Positions 43,797 to 54,275 of a stretch of 64,000 bases of DNA are shown in pieces. A model generated the notes under the pieces. That model had not been told where the DNA came from. It saw nothing but the letters and a program-made list of their open reading frames with translations, and ran no database searches. Positions within the stretch are counted from its first letter, which is position 1. Every line of letters starts with the position of its first letter. The position numbers and the translations under genes are program-made. The stretch spans positions 310,001-374,000 of the forward strand of contig NAJO01000024.1 of assembly GCA_002077065.1 (NCBI GenBank), read 5' to 3'. Source of the DNA: Cryoendolithus antarcticus. Lineage: Eukaryota > Ascomycota > Dothideomycetes > Cladosporiales > Cladosporiaceae.

Positions 43797-44575
43797 GATT
43801 AGCTACGAACGTAGTATTGCGAGGAAGCTGAATGCGAGCTGTGTGGTGTGTTCTGGTCGATAGTGCTCGGTACTGCATCAATCGGGAAGAGCAGTGATCA
43901 TTAGAGAACAGATGAGGCAGAGAAGGCTGTCAGTGAAGGGCAGCGCTCGAGATATCCAGCGTCTATTCCGGGATCCTCGCAGCATGCAACCCACTTCGTG
44001 AATCTCATCGTGGCGTGCATAAGCTCCGATGTCCAGACGAGAAGATCGTACAGCCTCGCGAGCTGTCTCTCGCTGCGTTTCTGTCTGGGCGACGGGAAGC
44101 AGTGCTCGACAACGCCATTCGTATAGCTTGGAACCGCTGCACCACTCCAACAAAAAGTTGCGCGCTACTCACGGTACCTGCACGTTCGCAATCGCCTTGA
44201 CGCTTGAACGTGAACGCATTCATGCTTCAGCCCGGACGCCTTCATGCCTGAGCCCGGACGCCTTCATGTTGAGGCCAGGACAAAGTCTCAGCCTTGCAGC
44301 TGCAGACGGCCCATAATCTCCGTGCCGACCCAATGAGATGTGCAGAGCACTGCAGACAGTTCCTACACGGATCAGTCTGCCAATGCTGTCGACCCATGGC
44401 GTCTACATTCGTTGTCAGGCCGCGGTGGGTTCAAATGTTCAAGCGGCAAGAATCTGGCCAGGCGTGAAGATGAACGGGTCGGCGAAATCGCGGGCAGCCG
44501 CACTAGGTCTTGGCATGGATGTGGAATATGTTCGGGGTGCTTGGAGTCACTCTATACACAGTGATGAAGTGAGGA
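43797..44575. other. Intergenic region with a short tandem repeat
   Basis: This is the upstream side of the membrane protein gene and 3' flank of the methyltransferase gene. It contains a 22-base tandem repeat (separate entry) and nothing else I recognise. Confidence 0.5.
44221..44282. repeat. 22-bp tandem repeat, about 2.7 copies
   Basis: Units begin at 44221, 44243 and 44265, each opening with catg. The first two share the segment agcccggacgcctt and differ at only a few bases; the third is more diverged and incomplete. It is a non-coding minisatellite. Confidence 0.75.
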
Positions 44576-45460
44576 TCAACTGGGCTTCCAGCCAACGCCC
44601 ACAAATACCCCATCGACTTCCTCAATCTCGCCTTCATCATTGGCCAGCTTCGCCCACTCGGCCAAGAACAGCTGCCTCGCACGGTCTTTTACACCGTCCG
44701 CTGCCAACGCTTCGCCGTACCGCGAGCCCATCAACTTCTCAAAGATCGTTTCCCCGTCTTCGATCGTGTAGACTCGGTCAATGCGTGGCTGGTTCATATT
44801 ACAGACGTGAGCATCAACTCCGTCTCCGTGACCGTTAACCTGCACTTGCGACACGAGCTTAAGGTCCACGTCCACCAGTCCTGCTTGTTGTAGCAAGTCT
44901 TGGAAGTGCTGCGGCGTCTCGAACCTCAAGCGATGACTTGGTATTGGGATCTCCAGGATCCGGCCTACACGTTCCAAAGTCAGATGTCCAAGTTGGCTCC
45001 GGATATGCGTCACATCTGTGACCAGCCTGCCACCAGGCTTGAGGAATCGCGCCCAGTGTTTGAGCGCTAGTGCTGGGTTCGAAAGCAGCACGAGCGCAGA
45101 TGCGCAGGTGATTGCGTCGAATTGGCGTCCCTGTACTCCGGCGAGATTGCTCAGACTTGTGATTGAGTGTTGATGGAACTCTACGTTCTCGACATTCGTA
45201 CTTAGCTGTTTGAGATGAGCTTGGGCGAGCATGCCGCTGCTGATGTCGACGCCTGTCACGCTGCCTGTCAGGCCCACTGCTTGTGCGGCAGCGAAGGTGA
45301 CGAGGCCAGTGCCGCAGGCTAGGTCTAGGACATGTTCGCCTGGTTTGAGGTCGAGCAGCTCGATGACATGCTGAGTGAAGCGAGGATGCCAGCTGTCGTC
45401 GTACTTGGTCGCGCGGTCATCGTAGAGGTGCTGAGCATCGGCGGCTTGATCGCGAGGCAT
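44576..45460 (-). CDS. Class I SAM-dependent methyltransferase
   Basis: This single exon codes 294 residues. Motif I, VLDLACGTGLVTFAAA (about residues 44-60), binds the S-adenosylmethionine carboxylate. It is followed by VTGVDISSGMLAQA (acidic motif II) and the post-motif LKPGGRLVTDV. The fold and spacing resemble UbiE/Methyltransf_11 type enzymes acting on small molecules. The substrate cannot be told, and the neighbours do not form an obvious biosynthetic cluster. There is no signal peptide, so it is probably cytosolic. Confidence 0.85.
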   Translation of the reverse strand: MPRDQAADAQHLYDDRATKYDDSWHPRFTQHVIELLDLKPGEHVLDLACGTGLVTFAAAQAVGLTGSVTGVDISSGMLAQAHLKQLSTNVENVEFHQHSITSLSNLAGVQGRQFDAITCASALVLLSNPALALKHWARFLKPGGRLVTDVTHIRSQLGHLTLERVGRILEIPIPSHRLRFETPQHFQDLLQQAGLVDVDLKLVSQVQVNGHGDGVDAHVCNMNQPRIDRVYTIEDGETIFEKLMGSRYGEALAADGVKDRARQLFLAEWAKLANDEGEIEEVDGVFVGVGWKPS

Positions 45461-46321
45461 GGCGTGCTTTGCTGGCCGAGCAGGCGGTCATACACGCTCG
45501 ACACGCGGGTGCTATGCTCGGACACTCAAGAGCTCGATGGAGTCACTGTCCAGGTGGCTAGTGTAGTACTTCTTGGTCCTCAATGTCTGTAGTTGATCAG
45601 GACACGCGGTAGCCCTGGCCATGCATATAAGGATGACTACTGCTCGATTCGAATACTTCTCAGACTTGTGCAGGGAGATGTGTAGAGAAACTAAGATGAG
45701 GCTTACACACCGTTGAAGGGCAATATGACGAGACGACGACGAGAAATGCAGCTTCTTATCTCCTTCGACTCTCTCATGGCGACATCAGTCAGCTGCGCTG
45801 CAGTGCCGCATTCCCGATGATTCGGGTGCGTTCATTGCGAGTCCTCGACAATACTGGTAGGGCCGCGATGTGTCCATTGGAAAGGACGACTGTACGATTA
45901 GAAGGATCGCCTTGCGAATGTAAGGCTCTACGAGACTTCACTCTGTGTCGAGTCCCTGTTTGCCTTCAGGAATGCATCCTCTGTCGTGCAAATCCTGTTC
46001 GCGCGTGGGGACGCGACGCTTACCGACCGCGCGAAGGCGTCAGTGTTGGTATCGAGAGGAGATAGGTACGAGCCCCCTCTGCGAACCCTCTATGCTGCAC
46101 GCGAGACTCCCCCAATATGATGTTCAGTTGTAGAGAATGAAGCCTGTCGAAGTTGACACTCTGTCACGCGAGCCTTCAGCCACTGATGACGCAGGCGGGG
46201 ACTTCACTCTGCCACAAACCCGTTTGATGCACTGTAGCCTATAGTAGAGTTGAGCAACACATATTTATTTACACATTTGCCGACCTAAGAGCATTCGTTC
46301 GATTCCTTAAATCCCGCGACG
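45461..46321. other. Intergenic region, divergent promoters
   Basis: This is the shared upstream region of the methyltransferase (leftward) and GET4 (rightward). A run tatttatttacacattt lies about 60 bases before the GET4 start. No gene is seen. Confidence 0.5.
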
Positions 46322-47437
46322 ATGTCGGCGAAGATCCAGAAAGTCCTGGCGCGCCAGCAGGCCAAGTACATCGGTTACCAGCAAAAGTACATCGAGAGCG
46401 GCATACTGACGATATCGATAGGATCGAGGAAGGCGACTATTACGAGGCACATCAACAACTTCGGACGATAGCGAATCGAAATGTCAAGAGCAAAGATTGG
46501 GACTCGGCAGTCGAGCTGCTGTCGTCTGGGGCTAGCATGCTACTGAAAGCTGGACAAGGCGGTTCAGGCGCAGATCTCTGCGTGTACCTGATAGAAGTGT
46601 ACAACAAGGCGGAGCTGAAGCCAGACGTCGCGAACAAGGCGAGACTGTTGAGTCTGCTGCGAGCGTTCCCGCCAAATGAGCCAGCGAAGAAGAAGTTCGT
46701 GGGGGGTGTCGTGGAGTACGTCAATCCGCTGAATATGACGCTGCCGGCATGAATGACAGCTGATAGATCACAGGTGGTCAAGCAAATACGGCGAGTTCCC
46801 AGCAGGCGACCCAGAGCTTCACCACGTGATAGGGACACTATTCGCTGAGGAGGGCGAGAGCTACGACGCAGAGCGACATCTCACCCTGGGTACATCAGAC
46901 TCAGCGCAAGCCTTCGCAAACATGGAGTACGAATGGTACAGCAGCGACGAGCCTTCGACAGCACCATCATACGCCGCACGAGCAGTGCTACCGTACCTTC
47001 TCATCGGCAACACACGAGCAGCGAACAAAGCACTACTCCTCTTTACGTCCAAACTCGCCTCGTCACACCCTGGTCTCGGCGTGCAGAGCATAAGCTCCTC
47101 CGCATCAGACATCCGAATCTACCCCTCGCTTCCTCTGCTCAACTTCCTCGGCCTCCTTCTCCTCGCTATCCAACGAGGTGGCGCAGACCTCTTCAAGCAG
47201 CTCAAAGTCCACTACGCATCACATCTCAAGGAAGCTGGCTGGGACGAGGCACTGGCGCAAATAGGGGAGATGTACTTCGGCATCAAGATACCGTCGCAGA
47301 GCAATCCGATGTTTGACATGATGAGCAATATGCTTATGGGTGGCAACAATCCTTTCGCTGCGAAGAAGAAGGAGCCGCGGAGTGTGGGTGCCGCGTCACC
47401 TGCGCCTAGTACGCCGTCGGCGCCGGCGTTGGATTGA
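46322..47437 (+). CDS. GET4: GET4, tail-anchored protein targeting factor
   Basis: There are three exons: 46322-46365, 46422-46715 and 46774-47437 (56- and 58-nt introns, GTACAT and GTACGT donors), giving 333 residues. The spliced start MSAKIQKVLARQQAKIEEGDYYEAHQQLRTI is the typical N-terminus of Get4. An alpha-solenoid follows with LLSSGASMLLKAGQGGSGADL, then WSSKYGEFPAGDPELHHVIG and LPLLNFLGLLLLAIQRGG, the characteristic C-terminal hairpin. Get4 with Get5 hands tail-anchored proteins from Sgt2 to Get3 in the cytosol. The unspliced frame would stop after 49 codons, so both introns are needed. Confidence 0.94.
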
Positions 47438-47850
47438 GGGCGGGCGTTGTATAGCATAGCATGGGAATAGACACATTGACTCTTCTTTCTTCCAAGTTGC
47501 CGATTTTGTAATCGCAGTATTACAATGTCAAACATATCACGATCGCTCGCACGCACCTATAAAGTTGATCGGAAGCATGTGCACTCCTGCATGTGAAGGC
47601 TGGAATGCGGTTGTCGCTGTTTGCTTTGATCGTACCTGCCTCGACTTCATATTGTCAACGCCAGACCAACTCACGTGCTAAAGTGAACGCATGACTGTGT
47701 TCACCAACACACATTATGAGGACCACCGATCACCTGCTCCAATTCACACTTCTCCACCGCGCTACAAATCGTAGCATGCAACGTGGTCCAGCAATAGTCT
47801 GACACTGAGCGCATCCATACTCAAGCAATTCGCGAACCATCTCTTCAACC
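47438..47850. other. Intergenic region
   Basis: This is the 3' flank of GET4 and the upstream region of the JmjC gene. Nothing is recognised. Confidence 0.5.
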
Positions 47851-49437
47851 ATGGACTCGTCTGACTTCAATCCGAACTTGGCAGACCGTATCAAGGCACG
47901 ACAGAGAGCTAAATCATCAATAGTGAGCGCGGCAGCGCCAGACGCAGACTCTAGCTCGCCGTCGAAAACGCAACCGAAGATCAGGAAGTCAGTTGCGGGC
48001 GCGAAAGCGAAGGCTTCGAAGAAGCAATCTCCTGCAAAGCAAGTCACAGACACCAAGCCTGCAGCAACCACGCCTCCAGCTACGAAACTGCCAACGGCAG
48101 ACTTCCAATCAGTCAAAGCTTCAGCAACGAAAAGGAAGGCTCTTGCTAAGATCGACGAAAACACGAGCAAACGCGCAAAGTCCATCAGCAAAGAAAGCGT
48201 ACTTACGAACCCCGATGTCGACACACCACCAGCTCGTTTGCAGCAGTCAACGCCAGAAGCCACACCAGAGGATGCTCCTAGTCGGGACTATTCTTCGTCT
48301 GCCACCGACTCAGATCAGATCTACGTGACGGAAGTACTTAAGGTCCTTGACAAGAGGCTGGATGTCAAGACCAACTATATCGGCCGGCGTCAAGCACAGC
48401 GTGTAAGCGATCTGCTGCGCCGCGCGGAGCCTGCAGCTGCCACCGACGTTCTGCGCCTGACCTCTGCTGAAGCTGCTGCGTTGCTATCGGCGCGCCACCC
48501 CCATGATCGACCGATACTTGTCGAAGGCGCGCAGCCACTTCCTCTACAAACGCTCGACCAGTTCCTGGACGAGTGTTACGATAACACCGCAACAGTATCG
48601 ATTCAGGATCCGAGCGCAAAGCTGCGTCCGGGCGCGCAGGCAGTCAAGGAAGTCAGCGTCGCCACGCTCAAAGCCCGTTTCGGCGCGCCAGACGACGACT
48701 ATCCTTGGAACTGTCTCGAGCTCGCATGCCCATTTGAGGACGGCCTACGACCCAACTTCCTCAACAACGAAGACTGCCGCCTACTCACCAAACTCAAGTT
48801 CCCGCTCTCGAATAACGCTCTGAGTCGGCACAGCTACCCGGATGGCTACAAGGAAGTCGAGAAGTGGTCGCTTCTCGCTCAAGCTGGCGCCTTGACCGAG
48901 CCTCATCAAGATAGTCATGGGTACAGCACTTACATCACGGTGAATCAGGGAGAGGTAGGCTTTGCTTGGATCTCACTGCCAGACGCCGATGAACGCAAAG
49001 CCTGGGTTCGCAATCCACAGTCACACACCAGCGACCGATGGCGCTACGTTGTCCTGCGCCCTGGTGACACCATCGCGTTTCCATGCGGTACTGTGCACTC
49101 GGTTTTCCGCGTGCCTTCGGCAGGGCCCAGTCTGTGCTTCGGCGGCCACTTCCTGAGGTGTTCTGGGCTCGTACCGTGGGTCAAGACTCTGCTTGAGGAG
49201 CAGGCGAATACCTGCATCACGAATGAAGACATCACAGCCAGTGCTCCCGGCTACCTCGATAGGGTTGAGAAGTTCGTGAGGCAGGCGCTGAAGCAGGGGA
49301 CGGAGCTGGAGCGTTGGGGCGGGAAGGAGGACATTGATGAGTTCCTGAGGCTGAAGAAGGCGTTCATGAAACGAACGAGTAGTGACCCGACGATGTCTAC
49401 AGTAGATCATGTCGGAAGAGTGGTCCGTGCTTCGTAA
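47851..49437 (+). CDS. JmjC-type Fe(II)/2-oxoglutarate dioxygenase-like protein
   Basis: This single exon codes 528 residues. The N-terminal 150 residues are disordered and rich in Lys, Ser, Thr and Ala, with basic clusters (KRKALAK, SKRAKS) that could direct nuclear entry. The C-terminal half contains the double-stranded beta-helix region: TEPHQDSHGYSTYITV with His352 and Asp354, then VVLRPGDTIAFPCGTVHSVF with His416, giving a complete H-x-D...H iron triad. GFAWISLP matches the buried strand between them. This fits histone or protein hydroxylase/demethylase enzymes of the JmjC family. The target is unknown. No other reader domain such as PHD is visible. Confidence 0.8.
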   Translation: MDSSDFNPNLADRIKARQRAKSSIVSAAAPDADSSSPSKTQPKIRKSVAGAKAKASKKQSPAKQVTDTKPAATTPPATKLPTADFQSVKASATKRKALAKIDENTSKRAKSISKESVLTNPDVDTPPARLQQSTPEATPEDAPSRDYSSSATDSDQIYVTEVLKVLDKRLDVKTNYIGRRQAQRVSDLLRRAEPAAATDVLRLTSAEAAALLSARHPHDRPILVEGAQPLPLQTLDQFLDECYDNTATVSIQDPSAKLRPGAQAVKEVSVATLKARFGAPDDDYPWNCLELACPFEDGLRPNFLNNEDCRLLTKLKFPLSNNALSRHSYPDGYKEVEKWSLLAQAGALTEPHQDSHGYSTYITVNQGEVGFAWISLPDADERKAWVRNPQSHTSDRWRYVVLRPGDTIAFPCGTVHSVFRVPSAGPSLCFGGHFLRCSGLVPWVKTLLEEQANTCITNEDITASAPGYLDRVEKFVRQALKQGTELERWGGKEDIDEFLRLKKAFMKRTSSDPTMSTVDHVGRVVRAS

Positions 49438-50118
49438 GACGGATCACACACGTACAATAGTACACATAATGTATCAGTCCTGCGTTCACCATCTCCACTT
49501 GCCTATGTCACCACACAGTCTCCCCCAGTGGCGTATCACACTCCCATTTGCTTGGAGAGTCGATGAGGATTACAAAGGACCTGGAATTTTGGATTTCGTT
49601 ACTTGATGACTCGACTTCGCAGTGAAGGCCTCATCCACCTAGCACCGCCCGCATACGATATCGACAATGAAGGACTCCCAATGGAGTAGCTGCGTGGTCG
49701 AGGCTGGCGAGGAGGCAATGTCTGCCTCTCGGCGGGTTTGTGCGTCTTGTTGGCCGCGCTGAGTAGTTGACATGCACACATGATATGGCAGCCGACGCAG
49801 GAAGTGGAGGTTTCGGCTTGACAACATTCAGGATGGTTTACATGGATCCCCCGAATTCTTCATTGGTGTTGTGCTCACTGTTGACTATAATCACGTTCAA
49901 CATGGACCTGGCAGAGTCGGTGTACTAGTGCTTGGTTCATGTCTGCACAGCCCCTGCGCGGCACAGCATTCCCGATACACCATCATATCTAGACAGCTGC
50001 GCTGCCCACGGCGACCTGAAGATCAGATGGCTAGCTCGCGTTCCTATTTCCTAGCTGCCTGTCTTCAGCGGTACTACCCTGGTTTTTGCATTGACATTCC
50101 GGTTGAGGACCATCCATA
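49438..50118. other. Intergenic region
   Basis: This is the 3' flank of the JmjC gene and upstream region of the ankyrin pair. I see no gene or repeat. Confidence 0.5.
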
Positions 50119-51020
50119 ATGGTAATATCCACGATCCCTGAGGTGCTAGGAGAGGAGCTTTATGAGGCAGCAAAGTCGAACGACGTGACAGCAGTACAAG
50201 CCTTAGTAAAATCGTACTCGCCCGTCAGATGGGCAGAGGATCCTTGGAATTGGGTGCTGGGCGCAGCGCTGATCGGAGGTGCTGTCGAGATAGCGGCTTA
50301 CAGCATTGAGAAAGGTGCAAAGGTGCAAGAGCTTGCACTTCGTACCATCGCCGTCCACCCGAAATCTGAGCCGGTATACCGCTACCTGATCGAAATGAGC
50401 CTTGTCGATGTAGATGATGGCCCCGAACACTGGGGCCCTATGGTTGGCATCGCCGCTGGTCGGGGTTTACATTCGAGAGCCCAATTCCTGCTAGAACACG
50501 GTGCTAACCCGAACCACCGAATTGACTGGTATGGGAGATTGAGTACTCTGGCAGCCGCAGCACGCCATTCCGATGACGAGATGGTCGAGCTACTTCTGCA
50601 CCATGGGGCGAAGGTACGAGGCAGCCGTGCAGTCGTAGTGGCCGCGAACGAGGGTAAAGTCAGTATGGTCCTGAATTTACTGGAAGCGGGTGCGGATATC
50701 GATGAGATGACAGTCGAGACTGGACGTGCGCTGGGGCACAGGGTTCTGGGCACCTGTATGGCTCTCGCATCGTTAGCAACCCTCTGCTCAGATTGGCTAA
50801 CGTGTGATTCTGTTTACCAGCGTTACACAAGAGTGTAACAAGCGGTCACCTTGAAGTGGTGGCTGCGTTGCTAGATGCTGGAGCAGATGTTAGCCTTCGG
50901 GATGGACTAGGAAGGACGGCCCTGAGTATTGCACGCGAGCAAGGGTCAAGTATGGAAATGCTGAAGATTCTCGAGCATGCAGTGCACAGGTGGAAGCTAT
51001 CACAACGCCCCAGTGGGTGA
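50119..51020 (+). CDS. Ankyrin-repeat protein, first of a tandem pair
   Basis: There are two exons, 50119-50755 and 50821-51020, with a 65-nt intron (GTATGG donor, TACCAG acceptor), giving 278 residues. Ankyrin-like repeats are visible: GRGLHSRAQFLLEHGANPNH, DDEMVELLLHHGAKVRG, GKVSMVLNLLEAGADIDE and, after splicing, LHKSVTSGHLEVVAALLDAG. The N-terminal third is a more diverged helical set starting EELYEAAKSNDVTAVQALV. There is no effector domain, signal peptide or membrane helix, so it is probably a small cytosolic binding protein. The gene at 51270 is its close paralogue on the same strand. Confidence 0.8.
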
Positions 51021-51269
51021 GCTGGACCTCACTGGAGATTGGGGCGTGCCGCACTAAACGCGACACCGGCGCCTATTGAGGTCAAGGACTCTTACTGCAA
51101 GGATCAGGGACAGAGTTGTGTTGTACCGCAGTGCGTTTCAGTAAGCGCTGGGCCTCGGCGTCGAGTCGAGTTTCCATGCGTTTGCGTACAGCAAGGCGTG
51201 CGGATCAGCTTATCTTGAGCATTGCACACACTTTTTAGGCCTGACTCCTGAAGGCCTGACTACTGTACA

Positions 51270-52138
51270 ATGTCACTTCCATCCAAAGGGATCCTCGATC
51301 CCGAACTGTACGACGCAGTAACCCACGACGACGTCTCATATATCAAGTCCGTGCTTTCCGACAAGTCGCTGCCCGCTCCTTCCGGGACGCTATACTTGAC
51401 GCTGCAGTCATCGGCGGTGCTGCACAAGTCGCTGCGTTTGGCCTTGAGCGAGGTGCTGCCATCGACAATCTTGTTCTCGGCAACGTCATCTGCTCTGCTT
51501 GCGAGCCTATCTACCGTCTCTTTGTCGATGCTGGAGTGGTGAAGATCAACGACGAAGTCGATCAATGGGGGTTCCCCCTAGGCATCGCTGCTGGCCAAGG
51601 GCTGCACTCGAGGGTGCAGTATTTGTTGGGACGTGGTGCAAGGCCTGATGTCAACGTAAAGGTCTACGGCGGCATGAGCACCCTAGCGGTTGCGGCACTG
51701 AGGTCCGACACGGAGATGATCGATCTCCTGGTCCGACATGGCGCTGTGGTCAGAGGTAGCGGTGCGATAACTGTGGCAGCTAGAGAGGGTAAGCTCAGTA
51801 TGGTGTCGAGCCTACTTGAAGCAGGCGCGGACGTGAACGAATTGGGCGTTCGTTACACAGATGAAAGGAGCGTGACAAGCATGGGCACCCGTGAGCAAGA
51901 CCTCCTCTCTGAGATGCAAGCGGTTGCGTAGCGCTGACAGATTTGCCTTCTTGTAGCACTGCACAAGAGTGTCCAGCGCGGACACCCCGGTATCGTAGCT
52001 GCGCTGCTCGACGCAGGCGCAGATATCAGCGTCCGCAATGGTCAAGGTAAAGCCGTTATCGAGATTGCCCGCGAGAAGCGAGCGAGCAACGAGATAGTAG
52101 CGCCCCTTGAGCATGCGCTATCAAAGTCGACAGCGTGA
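51270..52138 (+). pseudogene. Ankyrin-repeat paralogue interrupted by a frameshift
   Basis: The start ATG at 51270 opens a frame similar to the neighbour (PELYDAVTHDDVSYIKSVLSD), but homology then moves to another frame between about 51355 and 51390. From there DAILDAAVIGGAAQVAAFGL continues through GLHSRVQYLLGRGARPDV to GT at 51890. An intron (51891-51956, GTGAGC donor, TTGTAG acceptor) leads to the last exon, LHKSVQRGHPGIVAALLDAG, ending at 52138. I tested intron solutions at the break and found none with matching phase. It is therefore either a recently disabled copy or a base-call error. Layout and intron position match the copy at 50119. Confidence 0.72.
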
Positions 52139-52163
52139 ATTTCCGATGGACGTGGAACATCGT

Positions 52164-52835
52164 CTAGGTAGTGCGCTTGAGATCGTTGGTATCATGAAGG
52201 GGTAGAGGCAGCGCAGTCGTTGGCACCAGTAATGGCATAGGATGATTATGGCTGAAGTCGCTGCTGTTCACATAGATGACAGAGGCGTGATCATGCTCGA
52301 CCAGTGTGGGCGCTTCCACGCGAGCCCATGTTGTATTGCTGCGCTGCACACCTTCCATCGAGGCCGTGACGAGGTAGATGACCGATCCGGCATTGTCGGA
52401 GTAGATACCAGAGGCGCGGTCGAGAAAGTTCGGGCACCAGCTGGGCTCAGATTCCGCACTGCTGGAACAGACGACGTAGTTTGGGAAGCAGTCCTCGATG
52501 TACACGCCATCTATGGTTCTGGCGAATTTCTCGGCGAGAGGCGCGCCCGCGTCTTGCATGGTCTCGGTGTAGAAAACAAAAGGCCGACCACTGTGGCATC
52601 TGACCGAATCGAAAGCGGCGCGTGCTTCGTCGTCTGTAGGGTATGTACTGGCAGTTGGACCAGGTACCTGTCGAATCTGGCCTTGTATCCAGCTCGCAAC
52701 GTATCGCGGGAAAATTCTCACGCTATTCGCATCGTCTAGCGCGATTATTGGTGCTGCTCGAGTGCACTGAAGCAACTGGGCCAGTGTCCAGAGATGTACA
52801 ATCGCAAGGGCAGCGGGCGAAGTCGAGAGCAGCAT
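52164..52835 (-). CDS. Small secreted protein of unknown function
   Basis: This single exon codes 223 residues from the first ATG (52835); an upstream in-frame TTG is not used. A hydrophobic N-terminus (LAIVHLWTLAQLLQCTRAAP) looks like a signal peptide. The mature part has a strand GRPFVFYTETM, then LAEKFARTIDGVYIEDCFPN, a pair of cysteines (VVCSSS, SWCPNF), SDNAGSVIYLVTAS and VEAPTLVEHDHASVIYVNS. This order recalls a widespread set of uncharacterised fungal secreted proteins that I cannot name precisely. Its stop lies 25 bases from the end of the convergent ankyrin copy. The function is unknown. Confidence 0.68.
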   Translation of the reverse strand: MLLSTSPAALAIVHLWTLAQLLQCTRAAPIIALDDANSVRIFPRYVASWIQGQIRQVPGPTASTYPTDDEARAAFDSVRCHSGRPFVFYTETMQDAGAPLAEKFARTIDGVYIEDCFPNYVVCSSSAESEPSWCPNFLDRASGIYSDNAGSVIYLVTASMEGVQRSNTTWARVEAPTLVEHDHASVIYVNSSDFSHNHPMPLLVPTTALPLPLHDTNDLKRTT

Positions 52836-53618
52836 CGTTGCGATGCAGCCGCTATCCGACAATTAAGCTTGCACTGATCCCTTGTGATGCCCGCTGCTTA
52901 AGGGAGACTAGTGTAGATCAAGCGAGTTCGACTGCACTATCGTCCACCCAGGACGATGGTATTGGTTTCTCCGAGTAACGGTCGATGAGAAAGAAAGGAA
53001 ATGGATGTTTGACGAGCCACGCACGCTGTGTAACGGCACCTGGTAGCGCAGACCTACGGTTCCATATCGCATCCTTCCGCAGCCACCAACGGTATTGAGA
53101 TTGCGACTGCGCCTCAAGCCATTGGGATACTGATGACTGTCTGTGACCGTGTGTAGTCCATACAACAATGGATATGCGCGAAGTGCTCGAGAGCTCGGCG
53201 GGACATTTTAGGGTCACACCTCGGCGCCTGTTCTTCATGAGAACGGAAGATTTGCTCTGCGGCATACTGTACAGTACGAGGCAAGACTGAGGTGCGTCGT
53301 GAAACGAAGCCCGTTGTCATGGTCTGTGCATGGGCGGCTCGGGTAGGTTCGCGTGGGATGGAGCGTTCAAAACGCGAGCAGGGCGACGAGCAAGAAGGGA
53401 CAGTTGCGAGCTCTAAGCATGCCTTTTTCATGAGGTTCTATTGTGATTGATATTAAATATACCGTATATGCTATCAAGCGATCACGTGCAAAGCATCGAG
53501 ACTACTCCAAGGTCTTTGTTTTAGCAGGTCTTTCGAGCCCCGCCTTCCTATAACACGCCGATGCAGCCTCGGGTATTCCAGAGATCGGGATACAATTTCT
53601 AGCGTCTCTCACGTCGCA
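52836..53618. other. Intergenic region
   Basis: This is the upstream region of the small secreted protein and 3' flank of the threonine-rich gene. A short A/T-rich patch lies near 53445-53470. No gene is seen. Confidence 0.45.
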
Positions 53619-53683
53619 TTAAACTGTAGTCGCTGGGGTCGTAGTAGGGATCATCTCAGTGGTCGTGGTTGTCGTCGTGGTTG

Positions 53684-53714
<31 letters not shown>

Positions 53715-54275
53715 TGGTGTGGTAGTTGGGGTGGTAGTTGGAGTGGTAGTAGTCGTTGTCGTTGTCGTCGTCGGAGTTGTCGTCGTAGTCGTGGTCATAG
53801 TCGTAGTCGTAGTCGTGGTAGTGGTAGGCTAAGGCGGTAGAGTCAGCATTTACTCAGCGTCAGCAGGCTCATGCTTCTGCTTTGCACGTACCGTCACTGT
53901 CTTCGTCACCGGGGTCTCGATGCACGAGCATAGCGTTGAGAGGAATCCGCCTCCAATTTTCGTGCAAGATGTAAAGACAGAGCATGTCTTTCCGCAGGTC
54001 GTAGTCGTCGTTTTCGTGCTTGTCGACGTGGTTGATGGCCTTGTAGTCGTTACATGTGCGTATCTCGGCCTTAGGCGATGCTTGGGCGACTGCTTCGCAG
54101 CAATTACAGTGACCGTTGCTTGGGGGTATCGCGACGAGCAGAATGACTCCGCCGGTGGATATGATGAGAGAAACAGAAGATCTTTGTACAATCCGCTCGA
54201 GCAGACAGAGTTTGCTGATACGCTGCTAGTCGCCCATAGAAGCGCGAATAGCGCAAAGGTCCCACGAAACTGCAT
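53619..54275 (-). CDS. Secreted cysteine-containing protein with poly-threonine tail
   Basis: There are two exons, 54275-53892 and 53828-53619 (GTACGT donor, GCTGAC branch, CTTAG acceptor), giving 197 residues. A signal peptide (MQFRGTFALFALLWATSSVSA) precedes a region with cysteines at SVCSS and SFCSS and a cluster CGKTCSVFTSC...LCSCIE. The second exon codes about 50 residues that are almost all threonine with periodic proline, then EMIPTTTPATTV. Such tracts are heavily O-mannosylated stalks in fungi. There is no GPI-type hydrophobic end. Without splicing the frame stops 13 codons after the donor, which hides this tail. The role is probably at the cell surface. Confidence 0.76.
53661..53825. 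repeat. Trinucleotide (GTC/GTT/GTG) repeat coding poly-Thr
   Basis: This is a run of imperfect GTN triplets on the plus strand, including a pure gtcgtcgtc stretch near 53680-53705. It reads as ACN threonine codons on the minus strand, in frame within exon 2 of the gene at 53619-54275. Its length is likely to vary between strains. Confidence 0.85.
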
